A stretch of 64,000 bases of DNA from Alistipes sp. (GTDB lineage: Bacteria > Bacteroidota > Bacteroidia > Bacteroidales > Rikenellaceae). A model generated the notes under the pieces. The model saw only the letters and a list, made by a program, of their open reading frames with translations, ran no database searches and was not told the origin of the DNA. The stretch covers positions 1-64,000 of the forward strand of contig NZ_JAHHQJ010000017.1 in NCBI RefSeq assembly GCF_020026455.1, given 5' to 3'. Made by a program: the position numbers and the translations under genes. Positions 1 to 11,132 of this stretch are shown here, piece by piece; position 1 is the first letter of the stretch, and every line of letters starts with the position of its first letter.

Positions 1-1
1 C

Positions 2-64
2 ATCCGTCCCATCCGTCCCATCCGTCCCATCCGTCCCATCCGTCCCATCCGTCCCATCCGTCCC
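2..64. repeat. 9-bp tandem repeat, 7 copies, at window edge
   Basis: Seven perfect head-to-tail copies of ATCCGTCCC run from the left edge of the window. The array probably continues outside the window. It lies beyond the rpsA terminator and no open frame here is recognisable as a gene. A 9-bp period would keep a reading frame, so a repeat-encoding gene end to the left cannot be excluded. Confidence 0.9.
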
Positions 65-103
65 GGCCGCACATCGTCCCACTCCCCCTGCCCCCTGACA
101 CAC

Positions 104-138
104 AAAAAGACGCCCGCACAGTTTCCTGTACGGGCGTC
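104..138 (-). terminator. rpsA terminator
   Basis: On the minus strand a 12-bp stem with one mismatch (GACGCCCG pairing with CGGGCGTC plus four further bases) is followed by five T residues. It lies about 50 bp downstream of the rpsA stop. Confidence 0.8.
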
Positions 139-190
139 CGGCTATCGGATGCGGGGAGACTTACCCCCCCCGTCCTCTCTTCAGCGGAAA

Positions 191-2020
191 TTACTCCTCC
201 TTCTCGGCAGCAGCCTTCTTGGCCGACTTGGCCTCGGCAGCCTCCATGGCGCTCTTCAAAGCAGCCAGTCCGGCAATGTCACCGAGCGTCGTCTTCTCAA
301 CCGAAGCGTTGATCTTCTTCACGGTCGACTTCGTAGCGTCGGCAGCGGCACGCTTCTCGGCCTTCTCGGCAGCGACTTCGGCACGCTTTGCCTCCTCATA
401 CGTACGCAGGTGCGACAGGGTGATGCGCTTGGTAGCCTTCGCGAACTCCAGGATCTTGAAGTTGAGCTTGTCGCCCACCTTCGGGGTCGTTCCGTCCTCT
501 TTCACGAGCTGACGTGCGGGGCAGAAGCCCTCGATGTTCTCGTCCAGAGCAACGACAGCGCCCTTGTCGGTCATCTCGGAGATCGTACCCTCGAGGATGC
601 TGTCCACCGAGTACTGGCTCTCGAACTCATTCCAGGGATTCTCCTCCAGCTGCTTGTGTCCCAGCGAGAGGCGACGGTTTTCCTTGTCGATCTCCAGCAC
701 TACGACCTCGATGTCGGCACCTACCGACGTGAATTCGCCGGGATGCTTCACCTTCTTGGTCCAGCTCAGGTCCGAAATGTGGATCAGACCGTCGATGCCC
801 TCCTCGATCTCGACGAATACGCCGAAGTTCGTGAAGTTACGCACCTTGGCCGTGGTCTTCGTGCCGACGGGATACTTGACCTCGATATTCTCCCAGGGAT
901 CGGGCGTAAGCTGCTTGATGCCGAGCGACATCTTGCGCTCCTCGCGGTCGAGGGTCAGGATAACGGCCTCGACTTCGTCGCCGACCTTCATGAACTCCTG
1001 AGCCGAACGCAGGTGCTGGCTCCACGACATTTCCGAAACATGGATCAGACCCTCCACACCGGGAGCGATCTCGACAAATGCACCGTAATCGGCCATCACG
1101 ACCACACGGCCCTTCACCTTGTCTCCTACCTTGAGCGTCTGATCGAGAGCCTCCCACGGATGCGGGGTAAGCTGCTTGAGACCCAGGGCGATGCGCTTCT
1201 TGGCCTCGTCGAAGTCGAGGATCACGACATTGATCTTCTGATCGAGAGCCACGATCTCCTCGGGATGGTTTACACGGCCCCACGAGAGGTCGGTGATGTG
1301 GATCAGACCGTCGACACCGCCCAGGTCGACGAATACGCCGTAGGAGGTGATGTTCTTGACGGTTCCCTCGAGGATCTGTCCCTTCTCGAGCTTGGACATG
1401 ATGACCTGCTTCTGAGCCTCGAGTTCGGCCTCGATGAGAGCCTTGTGCGACACGACCACGTTGCGGAACTCCTGGTTGATCTTCACGACCTTGAACTCCA
1501 TGGTCTTGTCTACATATACATCGTAGTCGCGAATGGGTTTCACGTCGATCTGCGAACCGGGCAGGAATGCCTCGATTCCGAACACGTCTACGATCATACC
1601 GCCCTTCGTGCGGCACTTGATGTAGCCCTTGATGATTTCGTCCTTCTCCAGAGCCTCGTTGACACGATCCCAGGACTTGAGCTGACGGGCTTTCTTGTGC
1701 GAAAGGGCCAGCTGTCCGTTCTTGTCCTCAGCCGACTCAACGTAGACTTCGATCTTGTCGCCAACCTTCAGATCGGGGTTGTAGCGAAACTCCGATACGG
1801 GGATGATACCCTCGCTCTTATAGCCGACGTTTACGATAACCTCACGCTTGTTGACCCCCGTCACCGTTCCTTCGACCACTTCGCCGACGTTGACGTTCGA
1901 AAGCGTCTTGTCGTAGGCCTCGGTGATCTGAGCCTTGTCCTGGTCGTATACGCCCAGGTCGTTTTCAAAAGCGTTCCAGTCGAAATTTTCGTTTGCGACT
2001 ACATTCTTTACTTCTTCCAT
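191..2020 (-). CDS. rpsA: 30S ribosomal protein S1
   Basis: 609 residues with six S1/OB-fold RNA-binding repeats, at about residues 45-110, 128-195, 214-282, 299-368, 386-455 and 472-540. Repeats 3-5 carry the typical GVFVDLGGVDGLIHI-like core. S1 holds mRNA on the 30S subunit for initiation, which matters in Bacteroidota because their mRNAs mostly lack Shine-Dalgarno sites. The last about 65 residues are a charged Ala/Lys/Glu tail. The start follows an AT-rich leader with no Shine-Dalgarno. The gene is monocistronic, with its own promoter and terminator and a 5' hairpin in the leader. Confidence 0.97.
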   Translation of the reverse strand: MEEVKNVVANENFDWNAFENDLGVYDQDKAQITEAYDKTLSNVNVGEVVEGTVTGVNKREVIVNVGYKSEGIIPVSEFRYNPDLKVGDKIEVYVESAEDKNGQLALSHKKARQLKSWDRVNEALEKDEIIKGYIKCRTKGGMIVDVFGIEAFLPGSQIDVKPIRDYDVYVDKTMEFKVVKINQEFRNVVVSHKALIEAELEAQKQVIMSKLEKGQILEGTVKNITSYGVFVDLGGVDGLIHITDLSWGRVNHPEEIVALDQKINVVILDFDEAKKRIALGLKQLTPHPWEALDQTLKVGDKVKGRVVVMADYGAFVEIAPGVEGLIHVSEMSWSQHLRSAQEFMKVGDEVEAVILTLDREERKMSLGIKQLTPDPWENIEVKYPVGTKTTAKVRNFTNFGVFVEIEEGIDGLIHISDLSWTKKVKHPGEFTSVGADIEVVVLEIDKENRRLSLGHKQLEENPWNEFESQYSVDSILEGTISEMTDKGAVVALDENIEGFCPARQLVKEDGTTPKVGDKLNFKILEFAKATKRITLSHLRTYEEAKRAEVAAEKAEKRAAADATKSTVKKINASVEKTTLGDIAGLAALKSAMEAAEAKSAKKAAAEKEE

Positions 2021-2075
2021 TTGTGGAAATTTTTGCGATCCAATCGCTCGTTAATTGATTAATATTTAAAGTCAT

Positions 2076-2114
2076 AACCCTCACTCAGGCATCATCGACG
2101 CACGAGCGAGGGTT
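2076..2114 (-). promoter_or_regulatory. stem-loop at the 5' end of the rpsA leader
   Basis: In the rpsA mRNA sense, AACCCTCGCTC pairs with GAGTGAGGGTT across an about 17-nt loop, giving an uninterrupted 11-bp helix with one G-U pair. The predicted transcription start from the promoter just upstream falls within about 2 nt of the helix start. A role in mRNA stability or S1 autoregulation is inference. Confidence 0.6.
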
Positions 2115-2115
2115 A

Positions 2116-2146
2116 CAAAGGTAGTGTTTTTCAGCGAATCTGCAAA
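2116..2146 (-). promoter_or_regulatory. rpsA promoter
   Basis: On the minus strand: TTTG (2146-2143), 19 bp, TACCTTTG (2123-2116). This matches the Bacteroidota -33/-7 consensus. It predicts a leader of about 92 nt. Confidence 0.8.
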
Positions 2147-2243
2147 AAATCAGCGGTTTATTTGCTCCGGAGCCTGCCGCCCGGCGGGTTCCCGACACAA
2201 GCCTCCGCCCAACCGTGCAACGGCCGGAATCCGGCGCGGGAGA

Positions 2244-3677
2244 CTATCTTCTCCGAATCTCCTGCCGCGGCTTGTTGTCCGGGGTCAGCGGGCCGTCCTC
2301 CTGCAGCTCTTCGCGCAGCACGCCGGCGACCGTCTTTTCCGTGATCTCCCCGTCGGTATAGCTCAGGTCCCTGTAATTCCGGAAAACATAGTCGCTGACC
2401 GCCACCTCGTACACCTTTCCTTCGCGCAACTTCGGGAAAAGCACGTCGACGGCCTTGTCCGCGTCGTCGGTCACGATGACATAGGGCGTCGTCGCGATCA
2501 GGTCGATCTGATGCGCCTCCTTGCGGTTCTCCTCGTCGTTGTACTTCGAAACGATCATCCGGCGCATCTCTTCCGGCGTCATCCGCATCCGGGCAATCCG
2601 GGTTCCGAACGGCTCCAGATCGTACAGCCGGGCCACTCCGATGCCGCCTGCCGGGATCGAATCGAGACGCACGCCGCCGATGTGGTAAAGTCCGATGTCG
2701 GTCTCGGCCTCGTCGGCCACCGCCGCAGCCATCCAGTTGGCCAGCCCCCACTTGTCGGCCGTCGCGGCAAACTCCCCGACCGGCTTGTTCAGCTCGGGGG
2801 AGGCATAGCAACGATCCACCTCGGCCTGATACGACGCATCGGGCGCATATCCGTCCAGCGGCACGAGGCGGAAATCAATGTCTTCGATCTCCCTGCCGCG
2901 GAATCGCACCGTCGTAACGCCCACGTTTCTGAGGTATTTCCCGGTCTGCGTCAGGAGCGAGCCGTTGATCAGCGAGTCGATCTCCTCATGCGTATGCCCG
3001 CCGATCACCACATCAAACCGGGTCTCCTTGCCAAGCAGCTCCGCATCGCGGTCGTCGCCCATGTGCGACAGGAGCACCAGCAGGTCGACCTTCGGGCGCA
3101 GTTCGGCGGCATACTTCATCGCCATGGCCTGCGGATCGGGGAATTCCAGCCCCTGGAAACTCGACGCATTGCCCGCCGGATGCCCCGGGCCTTCGTAGTT
3201 GGTCACCACCCCGACAATACCGATGCGGATGCCGTCCTTCTCCAGCACGACATAGGGAGGCAGCTGCGGAAACGAGCAGGTGTCGCTCACCACGTTGGCA
3301 CAAATCTCCTCAAACGCCATGCTGTCGATCATGCTCCCCAGAAACGCCTGCCCGTGGTCGAACTCGTGGTTGCCCAACGTCGCCACATCGTATCCGATCC
3401 GGTTCATCAGCGCGATCATCGGCATGCCGGGCGTAGCGGCCATGTCCACATAGGCATTCCCGGTCCAGCAGTCTCCGGCATCGACCAGCACCACCATCTG
3501 CGCCGTGTCGCGACACGCCTCGACGGCCGTAGCCAGCCGGGGGAAATTCTGAATTTTGGCGTGCATGTCGTTCGTCGAGAGCAGCACGAGCGTCCGTTCG
3601 CGGGGCGTGCAGGCCACAGCGGCGGCCGCCAGGAGAATCAGACTTGTGCGGAATAATCTTTTCATATTCGTCGTCAT
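2244..3677 (-). CDS. lipoprotein 5'-nucleotidase / metallophosphoesterase (UshA-like)
   Basis: 477 residues. The N-terminus is a lipoprotein signal ending at a lipobox-like AAVAC, so the enzyme is probably membrane-anchored on the periplasmic or outer face. The calcineurin-like metallophosphoesterase motifs are all visible: NDMHA, DAGD, GNHEFDHG, LSHMG and GGHTHE. The C-terminal half matches the 5'-nucleotidase C-terminal domain. The family hydrolyses nucleoside monophosphates or UDP-sugars; the substrate here is unknown. An alternative start at 3665 (MKRLFRT) fits the signal peptide equally well. The gene is divergent from the nucleoside kinase, which suggests nucleotide salvage as a shared theme. 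Confidence 0.88.
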   Translation of the reverse strand: MTTNMKRLFRTSLILLAAAAVACTPRERTLVLLSTNDMHAKIQNFPRLATAVEACRDTAQMVVLVDAGDCWTGNAYVDMAATPGMPMIALMNRIGYDVATLGNHEFDHGQAFLGSMIDSMAFEEICANVVSDTCSFPQLPPYVVLEKDGIRIGIVGVVTNYEGPGHPAGNASSFQGLEFPDPQAMAMKYAAELRPKVDLLVLLSHMGDDRDAELLGKETRFDVVIGGHTHEEIDSLINGSLLTQTGKYLRNVGVTTVRFRGREIEDIDFRLVPLDGYAPDASYQAEVDRCYASPELNKPVGEFAATADKWGLANWMAAAVADEAETDIGLYHIGGVRLDSIPAGGIGVARLYDLEPFGTRIARMRMTPEEMRRMIVSKYNDEENRKEAHQIDLIATTPYVIVTDDADKAVDVLFPKLREGKVYEVAVSDYVFRNYRDLSYTDGEITEKTVAGVLREELQEDGPLTPDNKPRQEIRRR

Positions 3678-3699
3678 TGTTTTTCTTTATGGATGAAGT

Positions 3700-3735
3700 T
3701 TTGCCAAAAATATAAATAATTTCTATCTTTACAAA
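3700..3735. promoter_or_regulatory. interleaved divergent promoters (5'-nucleotidase / nucleoside kinase)
   Basis: Plus strand: TTTG 3700-3703, 20 bp, TATCTTTA 3724-3731, serving the kinase. Minus strand: TTTG 3735-3732, 19 bp, TATTTTTG 3712-3705, serving the nucleotidase. The two elements occupy the same 36 bp, so the two polymerases should exclude each other. Confidence 0.75.
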
Positions 3736-3757
3736 CCGACAGTGTAAAAACTTTTCC

Positions 3758-5428
3758 ATGAACAATACAGTCAAAATCATTTGCGAAAACGGCGTCGGCG
3801 AACTGGAGGTCCCTATGGGGACCCCGCTGGAAGAGGTTGCCACACACCTCACGCCGGGCCTTCATCCCTTCCTCGCAGCCTTCGTCAACAACAGCCTCCG
3901 GGAGCTGAGCTACAGAATATACGCCCCGGCAACGATCCGCTTCGTCGACATCACCTCCTTCGCCGGCATCCGCGTCTACCAGCGCACGGCCTGGTTCCTG
4001 CTGCAGAAGGCCGTCAAGGACCTCTACCCGGACCAGACGCTCCACATCCGCCACTCGATGGGCCAGAGCGGGTTCTACTGCGAGATCGACGGCATCGACG
4101 AGTTCACCCCCGCCGAGGCGGCGCAGCTGCGCGACCGCATGCGGGAACTCTCCGCCCGCAACCTGCCCATCACGCGCCAGCGCATGCTCACCTCCGAGGT
4201 CCGGGCGCGCTATGCCGAGGAGGGATTCACCGACAAGATCGCGCTGCTGGACACCCGTCCGCGGCTTTACAGCCAGCTCTACACGCTCGACGACACGGCG
4301 GGTTACTTCTACGGCTCGCTGGCCCCCTCGACGGGCTACGTCCCGCTCTTCGACATCGAACCCTACTACAACGGCTTCTACCTGGCCCTCCCGCTGCGCA
4401 CCTCGCCCGACACGCTTCACCGCAACGTCCACCAGGAGAAGATGTTCAGCATCTTCCAGGAATACCAGTCGTGGGTCCGGATCATGGGCGTCCCCACCGT
4501 CGGCGACGTCAATTCGAAGGTGCTCGCGGGCGACGGCGGCGGCCTGATCAAACTGGCCGAAGCCTTCCACGAACGCAAGTTCGCCTGGGTGGCCGACACC
4601 ATCTACGACGCCCTTCTTTCGCGGGGCACCCGCATGGTGCTGATCTCGGGACCTTCCAGCAGCGGCAAGACCACCTCGGCCAAACGGCTGGGCATCCAAC
4701 TGGGGGTACTGGGACTGAATCCGGTGCTGATCTCGCTCGACGACTACTTCGTCGACCGCGAGAAAACCCCGAAGGACGCCGACGGCAACTACGACTACGA
4801 GGCGCTCGAAGCCATCGACCTGGCACTGTTCAACGACCACCTGACGCGCCTGATCCGGGGCGAGAGCGTCGACATCCCGCGCTACGACTTCATCACGGGG
4901 CGGCGCACGTGGCACAACGCGCCGCTGACGCTCGACGAGCGTTCGATCCTCATCATCGAGGGCATCCACGGCCTGAATCCGCGCCTCACGCCCTCGATCC
5001 CCGACTCGCAGAAGTTCCGCATCTACATCTCGTGCTTCACGTCCGTGGCGATGGACAACCTCTCGCGCATCGCCACCACGGACAACCGCCTGCTGCGGCG
5101 CCTGACGCGCGACTACCGCCAGCGCGGGGCCGACGCCCTGGCGACGCTTTCGCGCTGGGCCTCGGTGCGCCGCGGCGAGGAGAAACACATCTTCCCCTAC
5201 CAGGAGAACGCCGACATCATGCTCAATTCGTCGCTGTTCTACGAGATCTCGGTACTGCGGCCCTTCGCCGAGAAGATCCTCCGCGAGGTCCCCGACACGG
5301 TCCCCGAGTACGACGAGGCACGACGCATGCTCAAGTTCCTCGACAACTTCATCCCCATCGCCCCCGACGAAATTCCACCCACCTCGATTCTGCGCGAATT
5401 CATCGGCGGCAGCAGTTTTCAATATTAA
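3758..5428 (+). CDS. TGS-like / uridine kinase-like nucleoside kinase
   Basis: 556 residues. Residues 1-60 look like a TGS-type domain. Residues about 60-260 resemble the second additional domain of threonyl-tRNA synthetase. From about 290 there is a P-loop kinase of the uridine kinase/phosphoribulokinase family, with Walker A GPSSSGKTT, then SLDDYFVDR and IIEGIHGLNP. The domain order is the known Bacteroidota nucleoside kinase architecture. It probably phosphorylates a nucleoside such as uridine in salvage; the substrate is not provable from sequence. The gene stands alone, divergent from the 5'-nucleotidase. Confidence 0.88.
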   Translation: MNNTVKIICENGVGELEVPMGTPLEEVATHLTPGLHPFLAAFVNNSLRELSYRIYAPATIRFVDITSFAGIRVYQRTAWFLLQKAVKDLYPDQTLHIRHSMGQSGFYCEIDGIDEFTPAEAAQLRDRMRELSARNLPITRQRMLTSEVRARYAEEGFTDKIALLDTRPRLYSQLYTLDDTAGYFYGSLAPSTGYVPLFDIEPYYNGFYLALPLRTSPDTLHRNVHQEKMFSIFQEYQSWVRIMGVPTVGDVNSKVLAGDGGGLIKLAEAFHERKFAWVADTIYDALLSRGTRMVLISGPSSSGKTTSAKRLGIQLGVLGLNPVLISLDDYFVDREKTPKDADGNYDYEALEAIDLALFNDHLTRLIRGESVDIPRYDFITGRRTWHNAPLTLDERSILIIEGIHGLNPRLTPSIPDSQKFRIYISCFTSVAMDNLSRIATTDNRLLRRLTRDYRQRGADALATLSRWASVRRGEEKHIFPYQENADIMLNSSLFYEISVLRPFAEKILREVPDTVPEYDEARRMLKFLDNFIPIAPDEIPPTSILREFIGGSSFQY

Positions 5429-5439
5429 GCGCAGAATAT

Positions 5440-5471
5440 TTTGTGCGTCCGTTTCTTTTATTTTACCTTTG
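5440..5471 (+). promoter_or_regulatory. gcvP promoter
   Basis: TTTG 5440-5443, 20 bp, TACCTTTG 5464-5471. The predicted start near 5475 leaves a leader of about 237 nt before gcvP. Confidence 0.75.
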
Positions 5472-5501
5472 CGTGTCGGCGCACCCCACGCTCCTCCGCC
5501 C

Positions 5502-5615
5502 CGCCCGAAGCGAGGGGCCCGAAGTGAGGAGGGCCGGAGCAAGGGAGGCCCCGGAGTGAGAAGAGCCCGGAGTGAAGGAGTCCCGAAGCATAGCCCCGAA
5601 GCAAGCGACTGGGCA
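5502..5615 (+). repeat. degenerate 15-18 bp tandem repeat in the gcvP leader
   Basis: About seven imperfect units of the form GCCCGGAGTGAGGAGG (variants CCCGAAGTGAGGAGG, GCCCGGAGTGAAGGAG, CCCCGAAGCAAG) lie head to tail between the promoter and the gcvP start. I see none of the conserved parts of a glycine riboswitch. Confidence 0.75.
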
Positions 5616-5711
5616 GCGATGCAGGCTTCCGTCCCGAGGGCGGGAGCTCTCGGCCGGGATAAAAAACCGATATAAAAAGCGCATACAGTCAATAAAAAAA
5701 CATACCGTTCC

Positions 5712-8537
<2,826 letters not shown>

Positions 8538-8558
8538 GGCAGCGGCGACAACCCGAAA

Positions 8559-8591
8559 AAAACGGCGGCAATGCGAAATTGCCGCCGTTTT
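8559..8591 (+). terminator. gcvP terminator
   Basis: A 13-bp perfect stem (AAACGGCGGCAAT with ATTGCCGCCGTTT) has a 5-nt loop and a T tail, 20 bp after the gcvP stop. The A-rich left arm also allows termination on the other strand. Confidence 0.9.
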
Positions 8592-8623
8592 ACGGATTGC
8601 GGCACGATTATTTCCTGCGATTA

Positions 8624-8655
8624 TTTGGCAACTCGCCCCGAAGTGCGTACCTTTG
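8624..8655 (+). promoter_or_regulatory. promoter of the SlyD-like gene
   Basis: TTTG 8624-8627, 20 bp, TACCTTTG 8648-8655. The predicted start near 8659 gives a leader of about 370 nt. Confidence 0.72.
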
Positions 8656-8689
8656 GCGACCTAAGGAGCCTTTGTCTCAGCGAAAAGGC

Positions 8690-9005
8690 AACCGGGGGGG
8701 GGCAAAGAGACAACTGCAGACAGCAGGGAGGCAACCGGGGGGGGGGCCGCAAGGAGGCAACTGCGGGCTGAGAGAAGACAGCCGCGAATAGGGAGAAAGC
8801 GACTGCGGACAAGCGAGAGGGAGGGGACAAGTCCTCCGAGGACTCGGCGGCCGCACGCGAAGTATCGCCCCGAAGAGGGGATTGGGCGGGCTTGCAAACA
8901 CCGCCAGCGGCAACGGACACAGCGGCCGGCAGGAACAGGCACGGCAGGAGGCGGCAACGGACACAACCGCCGGCGGCGACGGATACGGCAGCAACAAAAC
9001 GGAAA
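8690..9005 (+). repeat. GC-rich degenerate repeats and G tracts in a 370-nt leader
   Basis: The leader contains G9 at 8694-8702 and G10 at 8737-8746, each preceded by GGCAACC. Degenerate GAGGCAACTGCGGA-like units follow, then GGCAACGGACACA-like units at about 8905-8998. No protein in any frame here looks like a real gene. The whole 8538-9030 interval holds only the gcvP terminator, this promoter and these repeats. Confidence 0.65.
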
Positions 9006-9030
9006 AACTTAATACATAACACGATTCAAC

Positions 9031-9582
9031 ATGAAAGTAGAAAACAACAAAATGGTCGGCGTAGACTACAAGCTCACCGTCGACGGACAGATCGCGGACC
9101 AGTCGCGTCCGGGCCAGCCGCTCGAATTCATCTTCGGAACGGGCATGCTGCTCCCCAAATTCGAGGAGGCCATCCTCGGCAAGGAGGTCGGCGAATCGGT
9201 TGCGTTCACGCTCGAGGCCAAGGACGGCTACGGCGAAGTGATCGCCGATGCGATCGTCGACCTGCCGAAAGAGATATTCATGGTCGACGGCAAGCTCGCC
9301 GAGGACATCCTCTTCGAGGGCAGCCAGGTGCCGATGAGCGACGCCCAGGGCAACCGCATGATGGGCATCGTCAAGCAGGTCGGCGAATCGACCGTGAAGA
9401 TGGACTTCAACCACCCGATGGCGGGCAAGACGCTCAACTTCGAAGTGGAGGTGGTTTCGGTGCGCGACGTGACGCCCGAGGATCTGCAGGGCGGATGTTC
9501 GTGCGGCGACTGCGGCGAAGGCTGTGGCGATGGTTGCGGCGAAGGCTGCGGCGACCACGACGGACACTGCAATTGCCACTAA
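9031..9582 (+). CDS. FKBP-type peptidyl-prolyl isomerase, SlyD-like, with metal-binding tail
   Basis: 183 residues. The N-terminal about 70 residues form the FKBP half-domain (VDYKLTVDGQ, GTGMLLPKFEEAILGK). The inserted-flap region follows to about residue 150. The last about 30 residues are a Cys/His/Gly-rich tail made of CGDGCGEGCGDHDGHCNCH-like repeats. SlyD proteins are cytosolic isomerase-chaperones, and in enterobacteria the His-rich tail binds nickel. Here the tail is dominated by Cys, so it may prefer another soft metal; that is inference. The gene is followed directly by a terminator. Confidence 0.92.
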   Translation: MKVENNKMVGVDYKLTVDGQIADQSRPGQPLEFIFGTGMLLPKFEEAILGKEVGESVAFTLEAKDGYGEVIADAIVDLPKEIFMVDGKLAEDILFEGSQVPMSDAQGNRMMGIVKQVGESTVKMDFNHPMAGKTLNFEVEVVSVRDVTPEDLQGGCSCGDCGEGCGDGCGEGCGDHDGHCNCH

Positions 9583-9668
9583 CAGGCGCAAGAGGCCTGT
9601 CTGCGGAACTGCCGCGCGGCGAAGCGATTGCGGACAGGCATTGTGCTTTCGGGCGGACGGCGCCCATT

Positions 9669-9709
9669 CCACGAAAAAACCGGGCCTTCGGGTCCGGTTT
9701 TTTTCGTGG
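9669..9709 (+). terminator. terminator after the SlyD-like gene
   Basis: A long hairpin: CCACGAAAAAACCGG pairs with CCGGTTTTTTTTCGTGG around a TTCG-type loop. The right arm contains an eight-T run. Confidence 0.88.
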
Positions 9710-9771
9710 TTTTTCGTAACTTGCACCGGCTCCGAAGAATCGGGCGACATCAAAAATCCGATTTTCGCAAC

Positions 9772-10932
9772 GTGTTTACCCTCCGCCAATACCTGCTGAC
9801 CCTTCACGACTCGCGCGGTCTAACCCGCACGCTGGGCGAAATCGACGTGTGCCGTGACGAACAGGGACGCCCCTGCTTCAGCATCGGCAATTCCGCCGCC
9901 GTATTCCGTATCCGCCGCGACGGACGCATCCGCACGCTGCGCTGCTACCTGCGCCCGATGCGCCACCTGAAGGAAATCTACGGCGAACGGCTTCTCGAAA
10001 AGGAGCTATACCTGCACACCTCGCCCGAAACCGGGATTTGGGCCGATGCGGTCATCGGCGACTGGATCGAAGGCTCCACCCTGTACGAAGCCGCGATGCA
10101 AGCCGCCGAACACAGGGACCGCGGGCGACTGCAGGATCTCGGCCGGCAGTTCGACCGGCTGGCCCTGGACCTGGTCACGGACGACTGCGCCCACGGGGAT
10201 CTGAAACCCGAAAACATCATCGTCGCCCGGGACGGCACCCTGCATCCGATCGACCTCGACGCCTCGTACCTGCCCGCCTTCGCCGGGGAGAGCAGCCCCG
10301 AGCTGGGAACGGCGGCCTACCAGCATCCGGCCCGCACGGCCTTAGACTTCGACGAACGGATCGACGACTACCCTGCGGCGCTGATCGCGACGGCGCTGCA
10401 CGCGCTGGCTGAAGATCCTGCACTCCGGGAACGTTGCGAAAGTTCCGACGGATTGCTCTACACGCCCCAGCGGATTGCCTCCGATCGGGCCTACCGGGAG
10501 ACGCTCGCGCTGTTCAAGCGTCGCGGCATGGCTGTCCGCTACCGCATTGCGCAGCTGCTCACGGCGCCCACCCCGCGGCTCTTCGGCCTTGCGGAGCTGC
10601 TCGCCGAGGCGGTACGGGAAACCAGTGCCGGACAGGGCGGGACGGAGGATGAGACGCCCGAGCTATTCGTCGAAAACGGCCTCTGGGGCTACCGCACGGC
10701 AGAACGCGTCGTCATCGCGCCGCTCTACGACAACGGCTTCGACTTCACCGAGGGGCTGGCTGCAGTTCAGCTCGGCAACACGTGGCACTACATCGACACG
10801 GCGGGGTGTACGCGGCTGAGCTGTCCGGGCTGCGAGGCGGTGAAGCCGTTCCGCGACGGAAAGGCACAGGTCGTGTGCAACGGCGAGCGGCAGGAGATCG
10901 CCCATCCGCTGGAAACGTTCCGACGGCCGTAA
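9772..10932 (+). CDS. protein kinase-fold protein with C-terminal WG repeats
   Basis: About 386 residues from a GTG start. An in-frame upstream start at 9628 would lie inside the preceding terminator hairpin region. The catalytic loop HGDLKPEN is at residues 141-148. A DFG-like DLD is at 161-163, followed by GTAAYQHP where kinases have the activation-segment end. The beta-3 lysine position seems to be Arg (TLRCYL), so ATP binding may be unusual. Residues about 290-380 match WG repeats (GLWGYRTAERVVIAPLYD, FTEGLAAVQ). It is related to the second kinase-like WG gene 3 kb downstream. A weak -7 (TAACTTGC, 9717-9724) precedes it. Its target is unknown. Confidence 0.7.
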   Translation: MFTLRQYLLTLHDSRGLTRTLGEIDVCRDEQGRPCFSIGNSAAVFRIRRDGRIRTLRCYLRPMRHLKEIYGERLLEKELYLHTSPETGIWADAVIGDWIEGSTLYEAAMQAAEHRDRGRLQDLGRQFDRLALDLVTDDCAHGDLKPENIIVARDGTLHPIDLDASYLPAFAGESSPELGTAAYQHPARTALDFDERIDDYPAALIATALHALAEDPALRERCESSDGLLYTPQRIASDRAYRETLALFKRRGMAVRYRIAQLLTAPTPRLFGLAELLAEAVRETSAGQGGTEDETPELFVENGLWGYRTAERVVIAPLYDNGFDFTEGLAAVQLGNTWHYIDTAGCTRLSCPGCEAVKPFRDGKAQVVCNGERQEIAHPLETFRRP

Positions 10933-11102
10933 GTCGGGGCGGCAGAGCGGGGCCGGACCGGCGCTTTCGGCCAAAATCCGCTTCGCGGCAGCCGGTCGCC
11001 GCAGGCATGTCGCCGCATCCCGTGCAAAGCCCCCCGGTGCGCCGCGGTCGGACGAAAAGAGGAGTTCGCGGAGCGGGTTCATGAAATTTAAATGCAATTT
11101 GT

Positions 11103-11110
11103 TATATTTG
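11103..11110 (+). promoter_or_regulatory. -7 element of the DUF4954 gene promoter
   Basis: TATATTTG fits the -7 consensus and predicts a leader of about 19 nt. The -33 element is weak. Confidence 0.6.
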
Positions 11111-11132
11111 CATCTAAATAACCCCACAATCA

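Noticed and set aside
1..64. CRISPR array at the left edge
   Set aside because: The 9-bp units are contiguous without spacers.
149..2062. 637-residue open frame on the plus strand opposite rpsA
   Set aside because: It is the GC-rich antisense shadow of the S1 gene. It has Leu/Arg/Asp-rich composition without family motifs and lacks a promoter.
5475..5711. glycine riboswitch upstream of gcvP
   Set aside because: I looked for the conserved glycine aptamer core and saw only degenerate GC-rich repeats.
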